From Candidatus Chloroploca sp. Khr17 (lineage in GTDB: Bacteria; Chloroflexota; Chloroflexia; Chloroflexales; Chloroflexaceae): a DNA stretch of 64,000 nt. Made by a program: the position numbers and the translations under genes. Where the stretch lies: NCBI RefSeq assembly GCF_004138165.1, contig NZ_RYFF01000015.1, positions 33,731 through 97,730 on the forward strand, in the 5' to 3' direction. Positions 17,403 to 26,321 of the stretch are shown here, in pieces. The notes below the pieces were generated by a model. It was not told where the DNA came from, searched no databases, and saw nothing but the letters and a program-made list of their open reading frames with translations. Every line of letters begins with the position of its first letter. Positions within the stretch are counted from its first letter, which is position 1.

Positions 17403-18188
17403 TCAGGTGATAGTGCCCTGCAGCGCCTGCCCAACGTCAATCGTTTCACCCCAGACACGCCAGAGGGCCGGGCGGATCAAGGCGGGGTCACCAGTGGTAA
17501 AGGCCTGCACCCGCCCCGAACCAGGCGCAAGCTCGAGCTTTGCCACCACACGGGCAGTCTGGGATGCCACGGCCGGGCCAGTATCAATCAGCGTAGCCTC
17601 GGGGGCCACCGTCGCGATAACCGGGGCCAGCGGCGGAAAGTGGGTACATCCGAGCACAAACGTATCAACCCCATCAGCGAGCAAGGGGTTCACATAGCCG
17701 CGTACAACGGCCTCAGCCTCAGCGCCGTGCAACAACCCTGCCTCGACCAGTTCAACCATCGCCGGACACGCGACGGTACGCACCGTTACCCCATGCGCAA
17801 ACTGCTCGACGAGACGACCAAAACGGTCGCCCTGCAGCGTCCCGCTCGTTGCCAGCACCGCCACCTTGCCCGTCTGGGTAGCCGCAACCGCCGGTTTGAT
17901 CCCCGGTTCCATGCCCACCACCGGCACCTCAAGGGTCGCACGCAACACATCGAGGGCCGCCGAACTCGCCGTATTGCAGGCCACAACAACAACTGCCGCC
18001 CCGTGGGCGACAAGCCAGCGGGCACAAAACAAGGCCCGTTCACGCACCTGTGCGGTGGCAAGCGGGCCATACGGGCAATAGGCACTATCGGCGAGATAGA
18101 TGAGATCGTGCCTCGGCAGCACCGCACGCACCGCACGGGCCACCGACAGGCCACCCAGACCTGAGTCAAAGAGACCAATCATTGCCAT
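17403..18188 (-). CDS. murI: Glutamate racemase
   Basis: 261 residues, normal length. It interconverts L- and D-glutamate for peptidoglycan. Both catalytic thiols are present, Cys71 in 'VVACNTAS' and Cys181 in 'VLGCTHFPP', with the substrate loop 'GLFDSGLGGLSV' and 'YCPYG'. Its ATG shares one base with the stop of the upstream amidotransferase (TGATG at 18190-18186), so translation is coupled; a second ATG is two codons in. Confidence 0.95.
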   Translation of the reverse strand: MAMIGLFDSGLGGLSVARAVRAVLPRHDLIYLADSAYCPYGPLATAQVRERALFCARWLVAHGAAVVVVACNTASSAALDVLRATLEVPVVGMEPGIKPAVAATQTGKVAVLATSGTLQGDRFGRLVEQFAHGVTVRTVACPAMVELVEAGLLHGAEAEAVVRGYVNPLLADGVDTFVLGCTHFPPLAPVIATVAPEATLIDTGPAVASQTARVVAKLELAPGSGRVQAFTTGDPALIRPALWRVWGETIDVGQALQGTIT

Positions 18189-18916
18189 CAGTTCTGACAG
18201 GCAGCCACAAAACCCTCAAAGAGACGCAACCAACGTGGCTCGGCCTGCTGCCAAAGATGCTCGGGATGGCACTGCACCCCCACCACAAAAGGCTCGCCGA
18301 CCCCTTCGACCGCTTCGATCACCCCATCAGGCGCATGGCCAACAACCCGCAGGTCAGATGGCACGACCTTCAGCGCCTGATGATGCATCGTATTGGCAAG
18401 CACCTCGGTCGTTTGCAATTGCCGGGCCAACCAGCTATCGGCAGCCAAGTGCAACGGATGGCCAGCGACATCATAGGTGCGCAGGTGCGTATTGTAGCGA
18501 TGATCAAGCGTATCGGGCAACTGACTCGGGATATCCTGGTAGAGCGAGCCACCAAAGGCCACGTTCAAGACCTGAATGCCCCGGCAGATCCCCAACAGCG
18601 GTTTGCCATCTTCGCGGCACCACCCGGCGAGCGCGAGTTCCACCGCATCGCGCTGCGCATCGACCAAGCCAAGCTCGGGCAGCGGCGTCTCACCGTAGCG
18701 CCTGGGGGCGACATCCTCCCCACCCGGCAACAGAATGCCGATGCACTGCTCGTAGAGTATTCGCACCAGATCAAGCTTATCGGTCAAATGGATCAGCAAC
18801 GGCACAGCCCCGGCAGCCTCCAGCGAGCGGAGATACTGCGGGCGCACGGCCATCAGCGCCCCCCCACTAGCAGCCGTATCATTCATACATGTGACGCCAA
18901 TAATTGGCCGTCTCAT
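18188..18916 (-). CDS. Class I glutamine amidotransferase-like hydrolase, C26 (PuuD-like), copy 1
   Basis: 242 residues. Peptidase C26 family: nucleophile Cys111 in 'PLLGICRGIQVLNVA', His217 and Glu219 in 'VQCHPEHLW', and oxyanion 'LLPGGEDVAP'. Relatives hydrolyse gamma-glutamyl-GABA or other gamma-glutamyl amides. It lies between murI (1-nt overlap) and a paralogue (17-nt gap) with the same architecture, so the pair arose by tandem duplication. Linkage to glutamate racemase suggests handling of gamma-glutamyl compounds, but the substrate is unknown. Confidence 0.88.
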   Translation of the reverse strand: MRRPIIGVTCMNDTAASGGALMAVRPQYLRSLEAAGAVPLLIHLTDKLDLVRILYEQCIGILLPGGEDVAPRRYGETPLPELGLVDAQRDAVELALAGWCREDGKPLLGICRGIQVLNVAFGGSLYQDIPSQLPDTLDHRYNTHLRTYDVAGHPLHLAADSWLARQLQTTEVLANTMHHQALKVVPSDLRVVGHAPDGVIEAVEGVGEPFVVGVQCHPEHLWQQAEPRWLRLFEGFVAACQN

Positions 18917-18933
18917 ACGCTACAATCCTTTGT

Positions 18934-19689
18934 TCAAGCAGCAAGCGCCGGCACCTGGCGCGTCGCACGACAACGAGCGACAAACGCCGCAAAAACCGCC
19001 TGCCAGCGTGGATCAGCGTGCGCCTGCAGCGCCTCGGGGTGGCACTGCACGCCAACAACAAAGGCCTCACCCGTACCCTCCAACGCCTCGACGACCCCAT
19101 CGGGTGCCCAACCAACTGGGCGCAAGCCCGCACCAATCGTGCGCACCGCCTGATGATGCAACGAATTGATCGCCAGTTGCTCGGTGCCAAGCAGGTAGGC
19201 CAATTGCGAATCAGGGGCCAGGCGCAACTCGTGGGCCATGTGGGTCCAATCTTCACGCGCATACGAGATATCGTGCTGCAAATCCGTGGTCAACTCCGAA
19301 GGAATATCCTGGTAGAGCGTCCCGCCGCGGGCGACATTGAGCACCTGAATACCCCGGCAGATCCCAAGCACCGGCTTGCCCTCGGCGAGCGCCCAGCGAG
19401 CCAGGGGCATCTCGGCCCCATCACGGAGCGGATCAAGCAAGCCCAATTTTTCATGTGGCTCGGCACCATACAAGGCAGGGGAAAGATCGCCCCCACCAGC
19501 CAGAAGCAACCCATCTAACTGATCGTACAGGGTGCGCAAGACGTGCTCGTCTTGCACGGGCGGAATCAGCAGCGGAGCGCCGCCCGCCTTAAGCACCGCA
19601 TCAACATAGGTCTGACGATGGCCGAATGACGGCGGGCACCAGGCCCGGTCGTGAAACGTGCCACACGAGATGCCAATGAGAGGCTGCAT
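18934..19689 (-). CDS. Class I glutamine amidotransferase-like hydrolase, C26 (PuuD-like), copy 2
   Basis: 251 residues from ATG 19689 (MQPLIGISCGTF); an ATG 27 nt upstream is in frame but adds residues not seen in the paralogue. Conserved 'LLAGGGDLSPALYG', nucleophile Cys in 'VLGICRGIQVLNVA', and 'VQCHPEAL' with His and Glu. First gene of the leftward set C26-C26-murI-LCP. A minus-strand TATAAT at 19768-19763, 74 nt before the ATG, is a possible promoter and overlaps the stop of the kinase gene. Confidence 0.87.
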   Translation of the reverse strand: MQPLIGISCGTFHDRAWCPPSFGHRQTYVDAVLKAGGAPLLIPPVQDEHVLRTLYDQLDGLLLAGGGDLSPALYGAEPHEKLGLLDPLRDGAEMPLARWALAEGKPVLGICRGIQVLNVARGGTLYQDIPSELTTDLQHDISYAREDWTHMAHELRLAPDSQLAYLLGTEQLAINSLHHQAVRTIGAGLRPVGWAPDGVVEALEGTGEAFVVGVQCHPEALQAHADPRWQAVFAAFVARCRATRQVPALAA

Positions 19690-19763
19690 ACTGCTTGTTC
19701 CTCCTCCATCTGCCACAGCAGATCACGCTGCCCCACAGGGCACAATAGATCAATATCTGCTTA

Positions 19764-22490
19764 TTATACCATTTTATGCACGGCAGCAACGGCAGGCAGA
19801 ATAAAGCTAAACGTTGAGCCAACCCCGACCTCACTCGTCACCCAGATCTGCCCCCCGAGCAATTCAACCAGTGGGCGCGTCAGCGCGAGGCCAAGACCCG
19901 CGCCCCCTCCCTCGACCTTCAGCGGATTGTCGGCACGGTAAAACCGGTCAAAGATCCGGGGCAGATCGGTGGGGGCTATGCCCACTCCGGTATCGGTAAT
20001 GCGCAAGAGATTATACGGTTGCGCCTGGGGCACGCGATCACGCACCTCGACAGGAAGCTCGACAAGCGTGGCTTCCAGGGCTTCGACATGGATCTGCCCA
20101 CCAGTGGGCGTGTACTTGATCGCATTGTTCAAGAGATGGTACAACACCTGGTGCAGGCAATGCGCATCAGCACGCACCAGCGGCAAGTGCGGGGCAAGCG
20201 TAATTGTCAAGCTATGCCCGCGTTCACGGAGCGGCAGCTTCAATTCAGCCATCACCCCACTCAAAACCTGGGCCAGATGCAACAGACGCCACTCGAGTTC
20301 GACGCTGCCCGCTTCAATCCGGGTCAGATCGAGCACATCGTTGATCAGGTTGATCATATGCTGTGTGTGCTTATCAATCGTCGTGACAAACTCGCGCTGG
20401 GTCACATTGAGGGCTCCGATTTCATCCATGGCGAGCAACTGCGTAAACCCCTTGATCGCCGTCATTGGGGTACGCAACTCGTGTGACATCGTGCCAATGA
20501 ACTCATTCTTCATCTGATCGGCTTCGACCTCACGCGTGACATCACGCAGCACCAGCAACGCCCCGATCAACGTATTCATCTCGGTCAACACAGGCCCGAG
20601 CAACAGGTGCAGCGTACGCACCCCGAGTTTGATACTCGCCATAAACCGTCGCGGCTGCTCATCCTCCAGCAGGGGATGTTCGAGCAACTCAACCAGCGGC
20701 AATTCGCGGGTTCGTTCGCCCATATAGCGCATCAAGATCTCGTGCAGATTCCAGAGCAGCAGTTCTTCAAGACTCCGGTGCATCATCGCCGCCGCCGCCG
20801 GATTCGCGACCAGAATCCGGCCAGACAGGTCACAGACAATCACGCCATCACTGAGACTCTGCAGGATCGCCTGAATCTGGGTCGCTTCTTTCTCTTGGCG
20901 ATCAAGCAATTCAAAGCGACGAGCGGCTTCCTCACTAATCAGCGCAAAGAGATTGGCATTCTTGACGGCAACCGCAATCGAACCAGCGGTTGCATTGAGC
21001 ATCCGCAAATGATCTTCCTGGAAAAAGCCCACCTGGCGGTGCGACAGACTCAGCACACCCAACACCTCGTCCTGAACCACCAGCGGAACCGCGATCATCG
21101 CACCTTCACGTCGCCGTGTAAACAGCCCCGGAACCGAAATCCAGCGTGCATCCTGGCTAATATCATCAATCACCACACCGACACAATGTTCGGCGACCCA
21201 ACCGGCAATGCCAACCCCAATCGGGAAGCGCAAATAGTTTTTTGGGTCAGCAATCACCCCGAGCACGGCCCGCGTCACCATCAAACTACTATCATCCGGT
21301 TCTACCAGCATAATCGACCCATGCTCGGCATGCGTCAACTCGGCCAGCAGTTGCAACGACGTTGCCAGCAACGCATCGAGATCGAGGGTACGACTCACTT
21401 CGGTCGAGATTTGATAGATCGTCGCGAGGCGATTCTTCTCGTCTTCCAACTCACGGGTACGGTCAGCCACCCGTCGCTCGAGATCCTTATTCAGGATGCG
21501 TAGTTCGCTATAGAGCATCGCGTTTTGCAAGGCAATCGCCGTCTGGCTGACAATGCTCTGGATCAGATCCTGTTGCATACGGATCTGGTTGAATGGATCG
21601 GGATCTTGCAGCACCACTAGTGCCACAACCTGTTCACTGGCGATCATGGGCAACACCAAGACACCACAAGTCGGGTATAACCAGCGGCTTGGGCAACTCA
21701 CCTCGGGCACGGGCAGAAACTGATTCTGCCGTGTCTGCCAGGCCCGGACGATCAGATCATCTGCTTGCGTCACGGCAACCTGGTGCTCCTCCCCAGCCTC
21801 GGCCAGCGGGTCAGAACGCTGCCGCAACACAAGCATCGTCCCATATGCCTCAGTCACAGGCTGCCACAGGGCAATATGGGCAATCGCCGTCAAGTGCTGA
21901 AGATTTTGAATCAACAGATCAATCAACTGATGCTCTTCAAGCGTCAGTGAGAGTTGACGTGAAATAACATTCAGCGCCTGGAGTTGCAGCGTCTGTCGAT
22001 CCGCAGATGCTGCGGCAGCATCGAGGCGTTCAGCAATAAATTCGTGCTCACGGATCAACTCGCGCTTGGTCGCTGACCAGTGCTCAGTCGCACAGAGCAG
22101 CACATCGTCAAAGAGCGCATCGAGCGCCGCAAAGAGCGCAAAGGCAGTCTGTAGTTCTGCCGCGGTGGCCTGCACCCGCTCAGACGTGATCCGGCGCACC
22201 TGCTGGACAAACCGAAGCACCGTCGTCAATGCAAACGACGTCTCGTTCTGCGTAAAGAAGGCCCTCAGCTGTGCCGCAAAGGGCTCACGGTCACCAGTTG
22301 CGGCAAGCACAGCGGTTGTGTAGAACGTCGCCAGATCAAGCTGTTGAGGAGAAAAAGCAGCCCCGGCAACCGGGTTCTGATCAACTGCCCCGGTGTCTTC
22401 AGGTGACACCAGATGCGCCAACACCTCATACCAGCGTGGTAACAGGGTAGCACGCTCTTGCTCAAGCCAGGTTGCGAGGTTACCATCCAT
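19764..22490 (-). CDS. Multi-sensor hybrid-free histidine kinase (GAF-GAF-PAS-HisKA-HATPase)
   Basis: 908 residues, no membrane helix seen. An unassigned helical N-terminus (about 1-165) is followed by a coiled segment, GAF 1 (about 200-330), a coiled linker 'DLERRVADRTRELEDEKNRL', GAF 2 (about 370-520), PAS (about 550-655), HisKA with phospho-acceptor His670 in 'MSHELRTPMTAIKG', and HATPase_c with N-box 'LLNNAIKYTP', 'DTGVGIAPTDLPRIFDRFY' and 'GGAGLGLALTRPL'. No response regulator is adjacent. The PP2C-like gene lies 6 nt upstream in the same operon, so kinase and phosphatase probably serve one signalling route, perhaps a partner-switching module. Confidence 0.92.
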   Translation of the reverse strand: MDGNLATWLEQERATLLPRWYEVLAHLVSPEDTGAVDQNPVAGAAFSPQQLDLATFYTTAVLAATGDREPFAAQLRAFFTQNETSFALTTVLRFVQQVRRITSERVQATAAELQTAFALFAALDALFDDVLLCATEHWSATKRELIREHEFIAERLDAAAASADRQTLQLQALNVISRQLSLTLEEHQLIDLLIQNLQHLTAIAHIALWQPVTEAYGTMLVLRQRSDPLAEAGEEHQVAVTQADDLIVRAWQTRQNQFLPVPEVSCPSRWLYPTCGVLVLPMIASEQVVALVVLQDPDPFNQIRMQQDLIQSIVSQTAIALQNAMLYSELRILNKDLERRVADRTRELEDEKNRLATIYQISTEVSRTLDLDALLATSLQLLAELTHAEHGSIMLVEPDDSSLMVTRAVLGVIADPKNYLRFPIGVGIAGWVAEHCVGVVIDDISQDARWISVPGLFTRRREGAMIAVPLVVQDEVLGVLSLSHRQVGFFQEDHLRMLNATAGSIAVAVKNANLFALISEEAARRFELLDRQEKEATQIQAILQSLSDGVIVCDLSGRILVANPAAAAMMHRSLEELLLWNLHEILMRYMGERTRELPLVELLEHPLLEDEQPRRFMASIKLGVRTLHLLLGPVLTEMNTLIGALLVLRDVTREVEADQMKNEFIGTMSHELRTPMTAIKGFTQLLAMDEIGALNVTQREFVTTIDKHTQHMINLINDVLDLTRIEAGSVELEWRLLHLAQVLSGVMAELKLPLRERGHSLTITLAPHLPLVRADAHCLHQVLYHLLNNAIKYTPTGGQIHVEALEATLVELPVEVRDRVPQAQPYNLLRITDTGVGIAPTDLPRIFDRFYRADNPLKVEGGGAGLGLALTRPLVELLGGQIWVTSEVGVGSTFSFILPAVAAVHKMV

Positions 22491-22496
22491 GTCAAC

Positions 22497-23078
22497 TTAC
22501 TCGGTGATACGAATGACAACCACCGTCACATCGTCATTCGCTTTGCCATACTTCGCGAGAATCAGCTCAGCCAGTTGCTGCGACGGGCGATGGCGCTCAA
22601 CGCAGGCATCAAGCTGAAAACTGTTCTCGACCCCATCACTGTACAGAACGAAGGTGTCGCCGAAATTGTAGGTATAATCGAGCCTGAGTAACGGAGGGAG
22701 GCGATGACCAACAATGCCATTTTTAGAGATCGGCTTGATAGGGGTCTGACTATCCACCTGCACACCAATGTTGCCAACCCCCACAAAGCTGAAATGACGC
22801 GCCAGCAAATCAAAGGTCAACAGGGCCATCACGGCCCCACGCGTCCCGTGAATAGCGGTATGCGCCTGTTTGAAGAGCGCGAGCGGATCACTTCCAGGCT
22901 TAGCGCGGAGCACTGCGGCAGCGCCAAGCGACGCATCAGAAGCATGCACACCACCGCCCAGACCATCAATCACCGCAACCTGCAAACCGTGAGGCTCAAA
23001 GGTCTCAAGCACATATGTATCACCACTCACGCTCTGACCAAGCTTTGGGCGCAGCGCGGCACCCCAATCCACTTGCAT
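22497..23078 (-). CDS. PP2C/SpoIIE-like serine phosphatase (RsbX-like)
   Basis: 193 residues. AAGGAAG at the right distance favours ATG 23078 over the ATG two codons upstream, which directly abuts it. A short PP2C-fold protein resembling RsbX: 'SVSGDTYVLE', 'VAVIDGLGGGVHAS', 'FVGVGNIGVQV', 'LYSDGVENSF' and 'NDDVTVVVI' carry the metal-binding Asp residues in the usual order. RsbX-type enzymes dephosphorylate partner-switching proteins. No RsbS/RsbT gene is in the window; the adjacent multi-sensor kinase is the obvious partner candidate. Confidence 0.82.
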   Translation of the reverse strand: MQVDWGAALRPKLGQSVSGDTYVLETFEPHGLQVAVIDGLGGGVHASDASLGAAAVLRAKPGSDPLALFKQAHTAIHGTRGAVMALLTFDLLARHFSFVGVGNIGVQVDSQTPIKPISKNGIVGHRLPPLLRLDYTYNFGDTFVLYSDGVENSFQLDACVERHRPSQQLAELILAKYGKANDDVTVVVIRITE

Positions 23079-23169
23079 GCACATCTTCCTTGCAAACGCA
23101 TCTCAGCGCACCACCCAATGCTCTCTATACCATTATAACACCCGCTAGGACGAGCGCCAGCGTACGAGG

Positions 23170-23243
23170 GAGACCTGGCAGGTGGTGCCGGGCAACCCTT
23201 CCGCTACCCCCAGGATCCCTGCGGCGCCCACCTGCCAGGTCTC
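23170..23243. repeat. Inverted repeat with 16-bp arms between dtd and the phosphatase gene
   Basis: GAGACCTGGCAGGTGG (23170-23185) pairs with 23228-23243; the 42-nt interior is GC-rich. It lies just after the dtd stop (23250, leftward), in a terminator position, but the loop is long and no T-run follows. Confidence 0.55.
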
Positions 23244-23249
23244 TTAGCT

Positions 23250-23702
23250 TCAGGATGGCGCAACAGGCGCTTCAAGCATAATCGTCACGGGGCCATCGTT
23301 CACCAGGGCCACCTGCATCATCGCACCAAAACGGCCCATCGCGACCGTCAGGCCAAGCGCACGCAGCGCTTCGGCATAGGCCTCAACGAGTGGTTGCGCC
23401 ACCTCAGGGGCAGCAGCCCGCACAAAACTAGGACGACGCCCCTTGCGCGTATCAGCATAGAGGGTAAACTGCGAAACGACGAGCACACTCCCACCGCTCT
23501 CCTGCACCGAATGGTTGAACTTGCCAGCGGCATCACTGAAGATACGCAGACCTGCCGTCTTAGCGGCAAGGAATTGCGCCTCGGCAGGGCCATCGCCCTG
23601 CCCAACCCCAAGCAAAACCAGCAAACCGGGGCCAATCGCCCCGACCACGCTTCCTTGCACCGTGACCGAAGCCTCTGAAACGCGTTGAATCAGCGCACGC
23701 AT
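23250..23702 (-). CDS. dtd: D-aminoacyl-tRNA deacylase
   Basis: 150 residues, typical length. It removes D-amino acids and mischarged glycine from tRNA. Family motifs: N-terminal '[15 protein letters not shown]', catalytic '[17 protein letters not shown]', and the cross-subunit '[12 protein letters not shown]' variant of the Gly-cisPro region. It follows yacL after 13 nt and is the last gene of the radA-yacL-dtd run. Confidence 0.95.
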   Translation of the reverse strand: MRALIQRVSEASVTVQGSVVGAIGPGLLVLLGVGQGDGPAEAQFLAAKTAGLRIFSDAAGKFNHSVQESGGSVLVVSQFTLYADTRKGRRPSFVRAAAPEVAQPLVEAYAEALRALGLTVAMGRFGAMMQVALVNDGPVTIMLEAPVAPS

Positions 23703-23715
23703 AGCCTCTTCTCAT

Positions 23716-24801
23716 CTAGCTTGTGGTTGTCTCCTCAACCACCGTCGCAAAGACCAACCGTCCCGACTGGGTTTGATGCAAGCGGGTCACGAGCACCTCC
23801 GTCGTCTGGCCGATCAAATGGCGCGCATCTTCAACAATCACCGGAGTTCCATCATCAAGATAGCCCACCCCTTGTTGCCGAGCATTGCCTTCATTGCGGA
23901 TCAGCAGGCGCAGGCGCTGATCCTGGATCACCAGCGAACGAACCGCTTCGCTCAACACATTGAGGCTGAGCACCTTAACCCCCTGGAGGGCAGCGACCTT
24001 ATTCAGATTGAAATCATTGGTAATAATCGGACAATTATACTGACGAGCGAGGGCGACCAGTTTATCATCGACTCGTTGCAAATCTTCGACATCGACATTG
24101 ACAACCTCGATCGGCAAGGGCGCGTGGTGTTGCATCTCATTGAGCAACTCAAGCCCACGACGACCCTTGCTGCGCCGCAGATCATCGGCCGAGTCGGCCA
24201 GTTGCTGCAATTCGGCGAGCACAAAGATCGGCACCAGCAGCGTCCCATCAAGAAAACCGGTGCGCGTCACCGCATCAATCCGGCCATCAATAATCGCACT
24301 CGTATCAAGGAGGAGCCGTCGCTGGGGAGGCGTTTCAGGGGTTGTTGGCAATGCGGTTGACGCAATCGAACGACGCCACCCCTCTTTGAGCAACTCGCCC
24401 AGATCGTGACGACGGGCCGCAAAGACAGCCCCCCCAAGATAGGCCAAGAGCGCCGCCGCAATCACGGGCAAGATCTGATTAAAAGGTGATGGCAAATTCG
24501 CCAGAGGAAAGGTCAGCAGAGCCGCAATAAAAAGGCCGAGCATCACGCCAGTACCGACAGCAAGGAGATCTGGTAACGGAACATAGCGCAACCGACGCAA
24601 GAGATTTTGCAAGGGATCGATCGTCAGGCGTGGCGTCACCAGCAGGCCCAGCCCTGCCCCGGCAAGGGTGAGCAACTGGGTGGCAAAGATCTCAGACTCA
24701 TTGGGCACGGGAGTAGAGAGCGAAATACCCACATACCATCCAAGATAGCCGAGCCCCAGCATGCCAACAATGCGTACCAGAAAATTCAAACTGACTTTCA
24801 T
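23716..24801 (-). CDS. yacL: PIN/TRAM-domain membrane protein, YacL-like
   Basis: 361 residues from ATG 24801 (MKVSLNFLV). Four N-terminal membrane helices (about 5-25, 35-55, 80-105, 110-130) are followed by a PIN nuclease-fold domain (about 160-285) with acidic residues in 'LLLDTSAIIDGRID', 'VLAELQQLAD' and 'ITNDFNLNKVA', and a C-terminal TRAM domain (about 295-350). Bacillus YacL has the same length and layout and the same position downstream of clpC and radA. It is presumed to be a membrane-bound RNase or RNA-binding factor. Confidence 0.88.
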   Translation of the reverse strand: MKVSLNFLVRIVGMLGLGYLGWYVGISLSTPVPNESEIFATQLLTLAGAGLGLLVTPRLTIDPLQNLLRRLRYVPLPDLLAVGTGVMLGLFIAALLTFPLANLPSPFNQILPVIAAALLAYLGGAVFAARRHDLGELLKEGWRRSIASTALPTTPETPPQRRLLLDTSAIIDGRIDAVTRTGFLDGTLLVPIFVLAELQQLADSADDLRRSKGRRGLELLNEMQHHAPLPIEVVNVDVEDLQRVDDKLVALARQYNCPIITNDFNLNKVAALQGVKVLSLNVLSEAVRSLVIQDQRLRLLIRNEGNARQQGVGYLDDGTPVIVEDARHLIGQTTEVLVTRLHQTQSGRLVFATVVEETTTS

Positions 24802-24823
24802 CTGGAGCGATTCTACACCCGTA

Positions 24824-26188
24824 TCAGGCGTGTGCAAGCAAATCAACCACCTCGGTCAGCGAGCGTGCAGGCGTCACGGTCAGGCCACTTACCTGACCAA
24901 GCTGGGCCGTAGCGGGAACAATTGCCCTCGTAAACCCGAGTTTGGCCGCCTCGGCGAGACGTCGTTCGAGTTGACTAGAGGTGCGCAATTCGCCAGACAA
25001 GCCTATTTCACCCACCAGCACCAGATCGGGGTCAATCCGCTGATTACGATACGACGAAGCAATTGCCAGCGCAACGGCAAGATCGGCGGCAGGCTCGGTA
25101 ATCCGCAGCCCACCGACCACATTCACATAGAGATCCTGATTGAAAAGGGGCAAACCCACCCGTTTGGTCAAAACGGCGGCAAGCATCAAGAGACGATTCA
25201 GGTCAAAGCCATTCGTCGTCCGACGCGGCTGTGCACTCCCCGTCGTTGACGTCAACGCCTGGATCTCGACGAGCAGCGGGCGCGTCCCTTCCATCATCAC
25301 GGCCACGGTCGAGCCAGGGCTATTGAGGCTACGCTCGGCAAGAAAGATCAGCGACGGATTCGGCACCTCTTGCATGCCCTGGCCGCCCATTTCAAAGACC
25401 CCGACTTCATTTGTCGAGCCGAAGCGATTTTTGACCCCACGGAGGAGGCGGTACTGATGAAAGCGATCACCCTCAAGATAGAGCACAACATCAACAATAT
25501 GTTCGAGCACCCGAGGCCCGGCAATCGCGCCCTCTTTGGTCACATGGCCGACGAGAAAGATGGGCACCCCCAACTCTTTTGCCAATTGCATCAAGCGCAG
25601 CGCCCCCTCGCGAACCTGGCTCACACTCCCGGCGGCACTGGTCAACGCCTCGAGATAGACCGTCTGAATCGAGTCAACAATCACCAGACCGGGGCGCAGA
25701 TTGCGGATCTGGTCAAGAATGACATCGAGCGACGTCTCCGAATAGACAAAAAGTTCATCACCCTGCAACGCGAGGCGTTCGGCGCGTAATTTAATCTGCT
25801 GGGCCGACTCTTCGGCACTAACATAGAGCGCCGAGCCGGAGGTAGCCGCAAAATGGGCCGCCACCTGGGTCAACAGCGTACTCTTGCCGACCCCCGGATC
25901 GCCGCCAATCAAGACGACCGAACCAGGCACCAGGCCGCCACCGAGCACCCGTGAGAACTCTTCGGCGTAGACCGGCAAACGCTGGAACCCTCCCGAAGGC
26001 ACCTCAGACAAGCGCACAGGGCGCACCCCGGCACTGCCACTCTCGCGCCCACCGCTACGATTTGTCGATCTAATTTCAGTCTGCTCAACAAGACTATCCC
26101 AGGTGTCACAATCAGGACATTTTCCCATCCACCTTGACTGCTGCGCACCACACTGTTGACAGACAAAAATGGTTCGTGGTTTTGCCAT
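24824..26188 (-). CDS. radA: DNA repair protein RadA (Sms)
   Basis: 454 residues from ATG 26188; the standard N-terminus 'MAKPRTIFVCQQCGA' fixes this start and excludes the longer frame. A four-Cys zinc finger (CQQCG and CPDC), a RecA-like ATPase with Walker A 'GGDPGVGKSTLL', the RadA signature 'KNRFGSTNEVG', and a C-terminal Lon-protease-like domain (about 280-450). It promotes branch migration of recombination intermediates. The gene lies downstream of clpC, with a hairpin between them. Confidence 0.96.
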   Translation of the reverse strand: MAKPRTIFVCQQCGAQQSRWMGKCPDCDTWDSLVEQTEIRSTNRSGGRESGSAGVRPVRLSEVPSGGFQRLPVYAEEFSRVLGGGLVPGSVVLIGGDPGVGKSTLLTQVAAHFAATSGSALYVSAEESAQQIKLRAERLALQGDELFVYSETSLDVILDQIRNLRPGLVIVDSIQTVYLEALTSAAGSVSQVREGALRLMQLAKELGVPIFLVGHVTKEGAIAGPRVLEHIVDVVLYLEGDRFHQYRLLRGVKNRFGSTNEVGVFEMGGQGMQEVPNPSLIFLAERSLNSPGSTVAVMMEGTRPLLVEIQALTSTTGSAQPRRTTNGFDLNRLLMLAAVLTKRVGLPLFNQDLYVNVVGGLRITEPAADLAVALAIASSYRNQRIDPDLVLVGEIGLSGELRTSSQLERRLAEAAKLGFTRAIVPATAQLGQVSGLTVTPARSLTEVVDLLAHA

Positions 26189-26242
26189 AGGTCGATTATA
26201 CCACGCACTATCGTGTGTTGAATAAAATTCAAAGCTTGTTGG

Positions 26243-26309
26243 AAACGACCTGAGATGAGACAAAACCTGCCAGCAACGCTAGCAGGTTTTGCCTCATCCC
26301 AGGTCGTTT
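26243..26309. terminator. Long hairpin between clpC and radA
   Basis: AAACGACCTG (26243-) pairs with the segment ending 26309, and CAAAACCTGC pairs with GCAGGTTTTG; the stem is about 28 bp with two or three mismatches. It starts 13 nt after the clpC stop in the transcription direction. Likely an attenuator or terminator between clpC and radA-yacL-dtd. Confidence 0.65.
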
Positions 26310-26321
26310 GCCGAGCTACCG

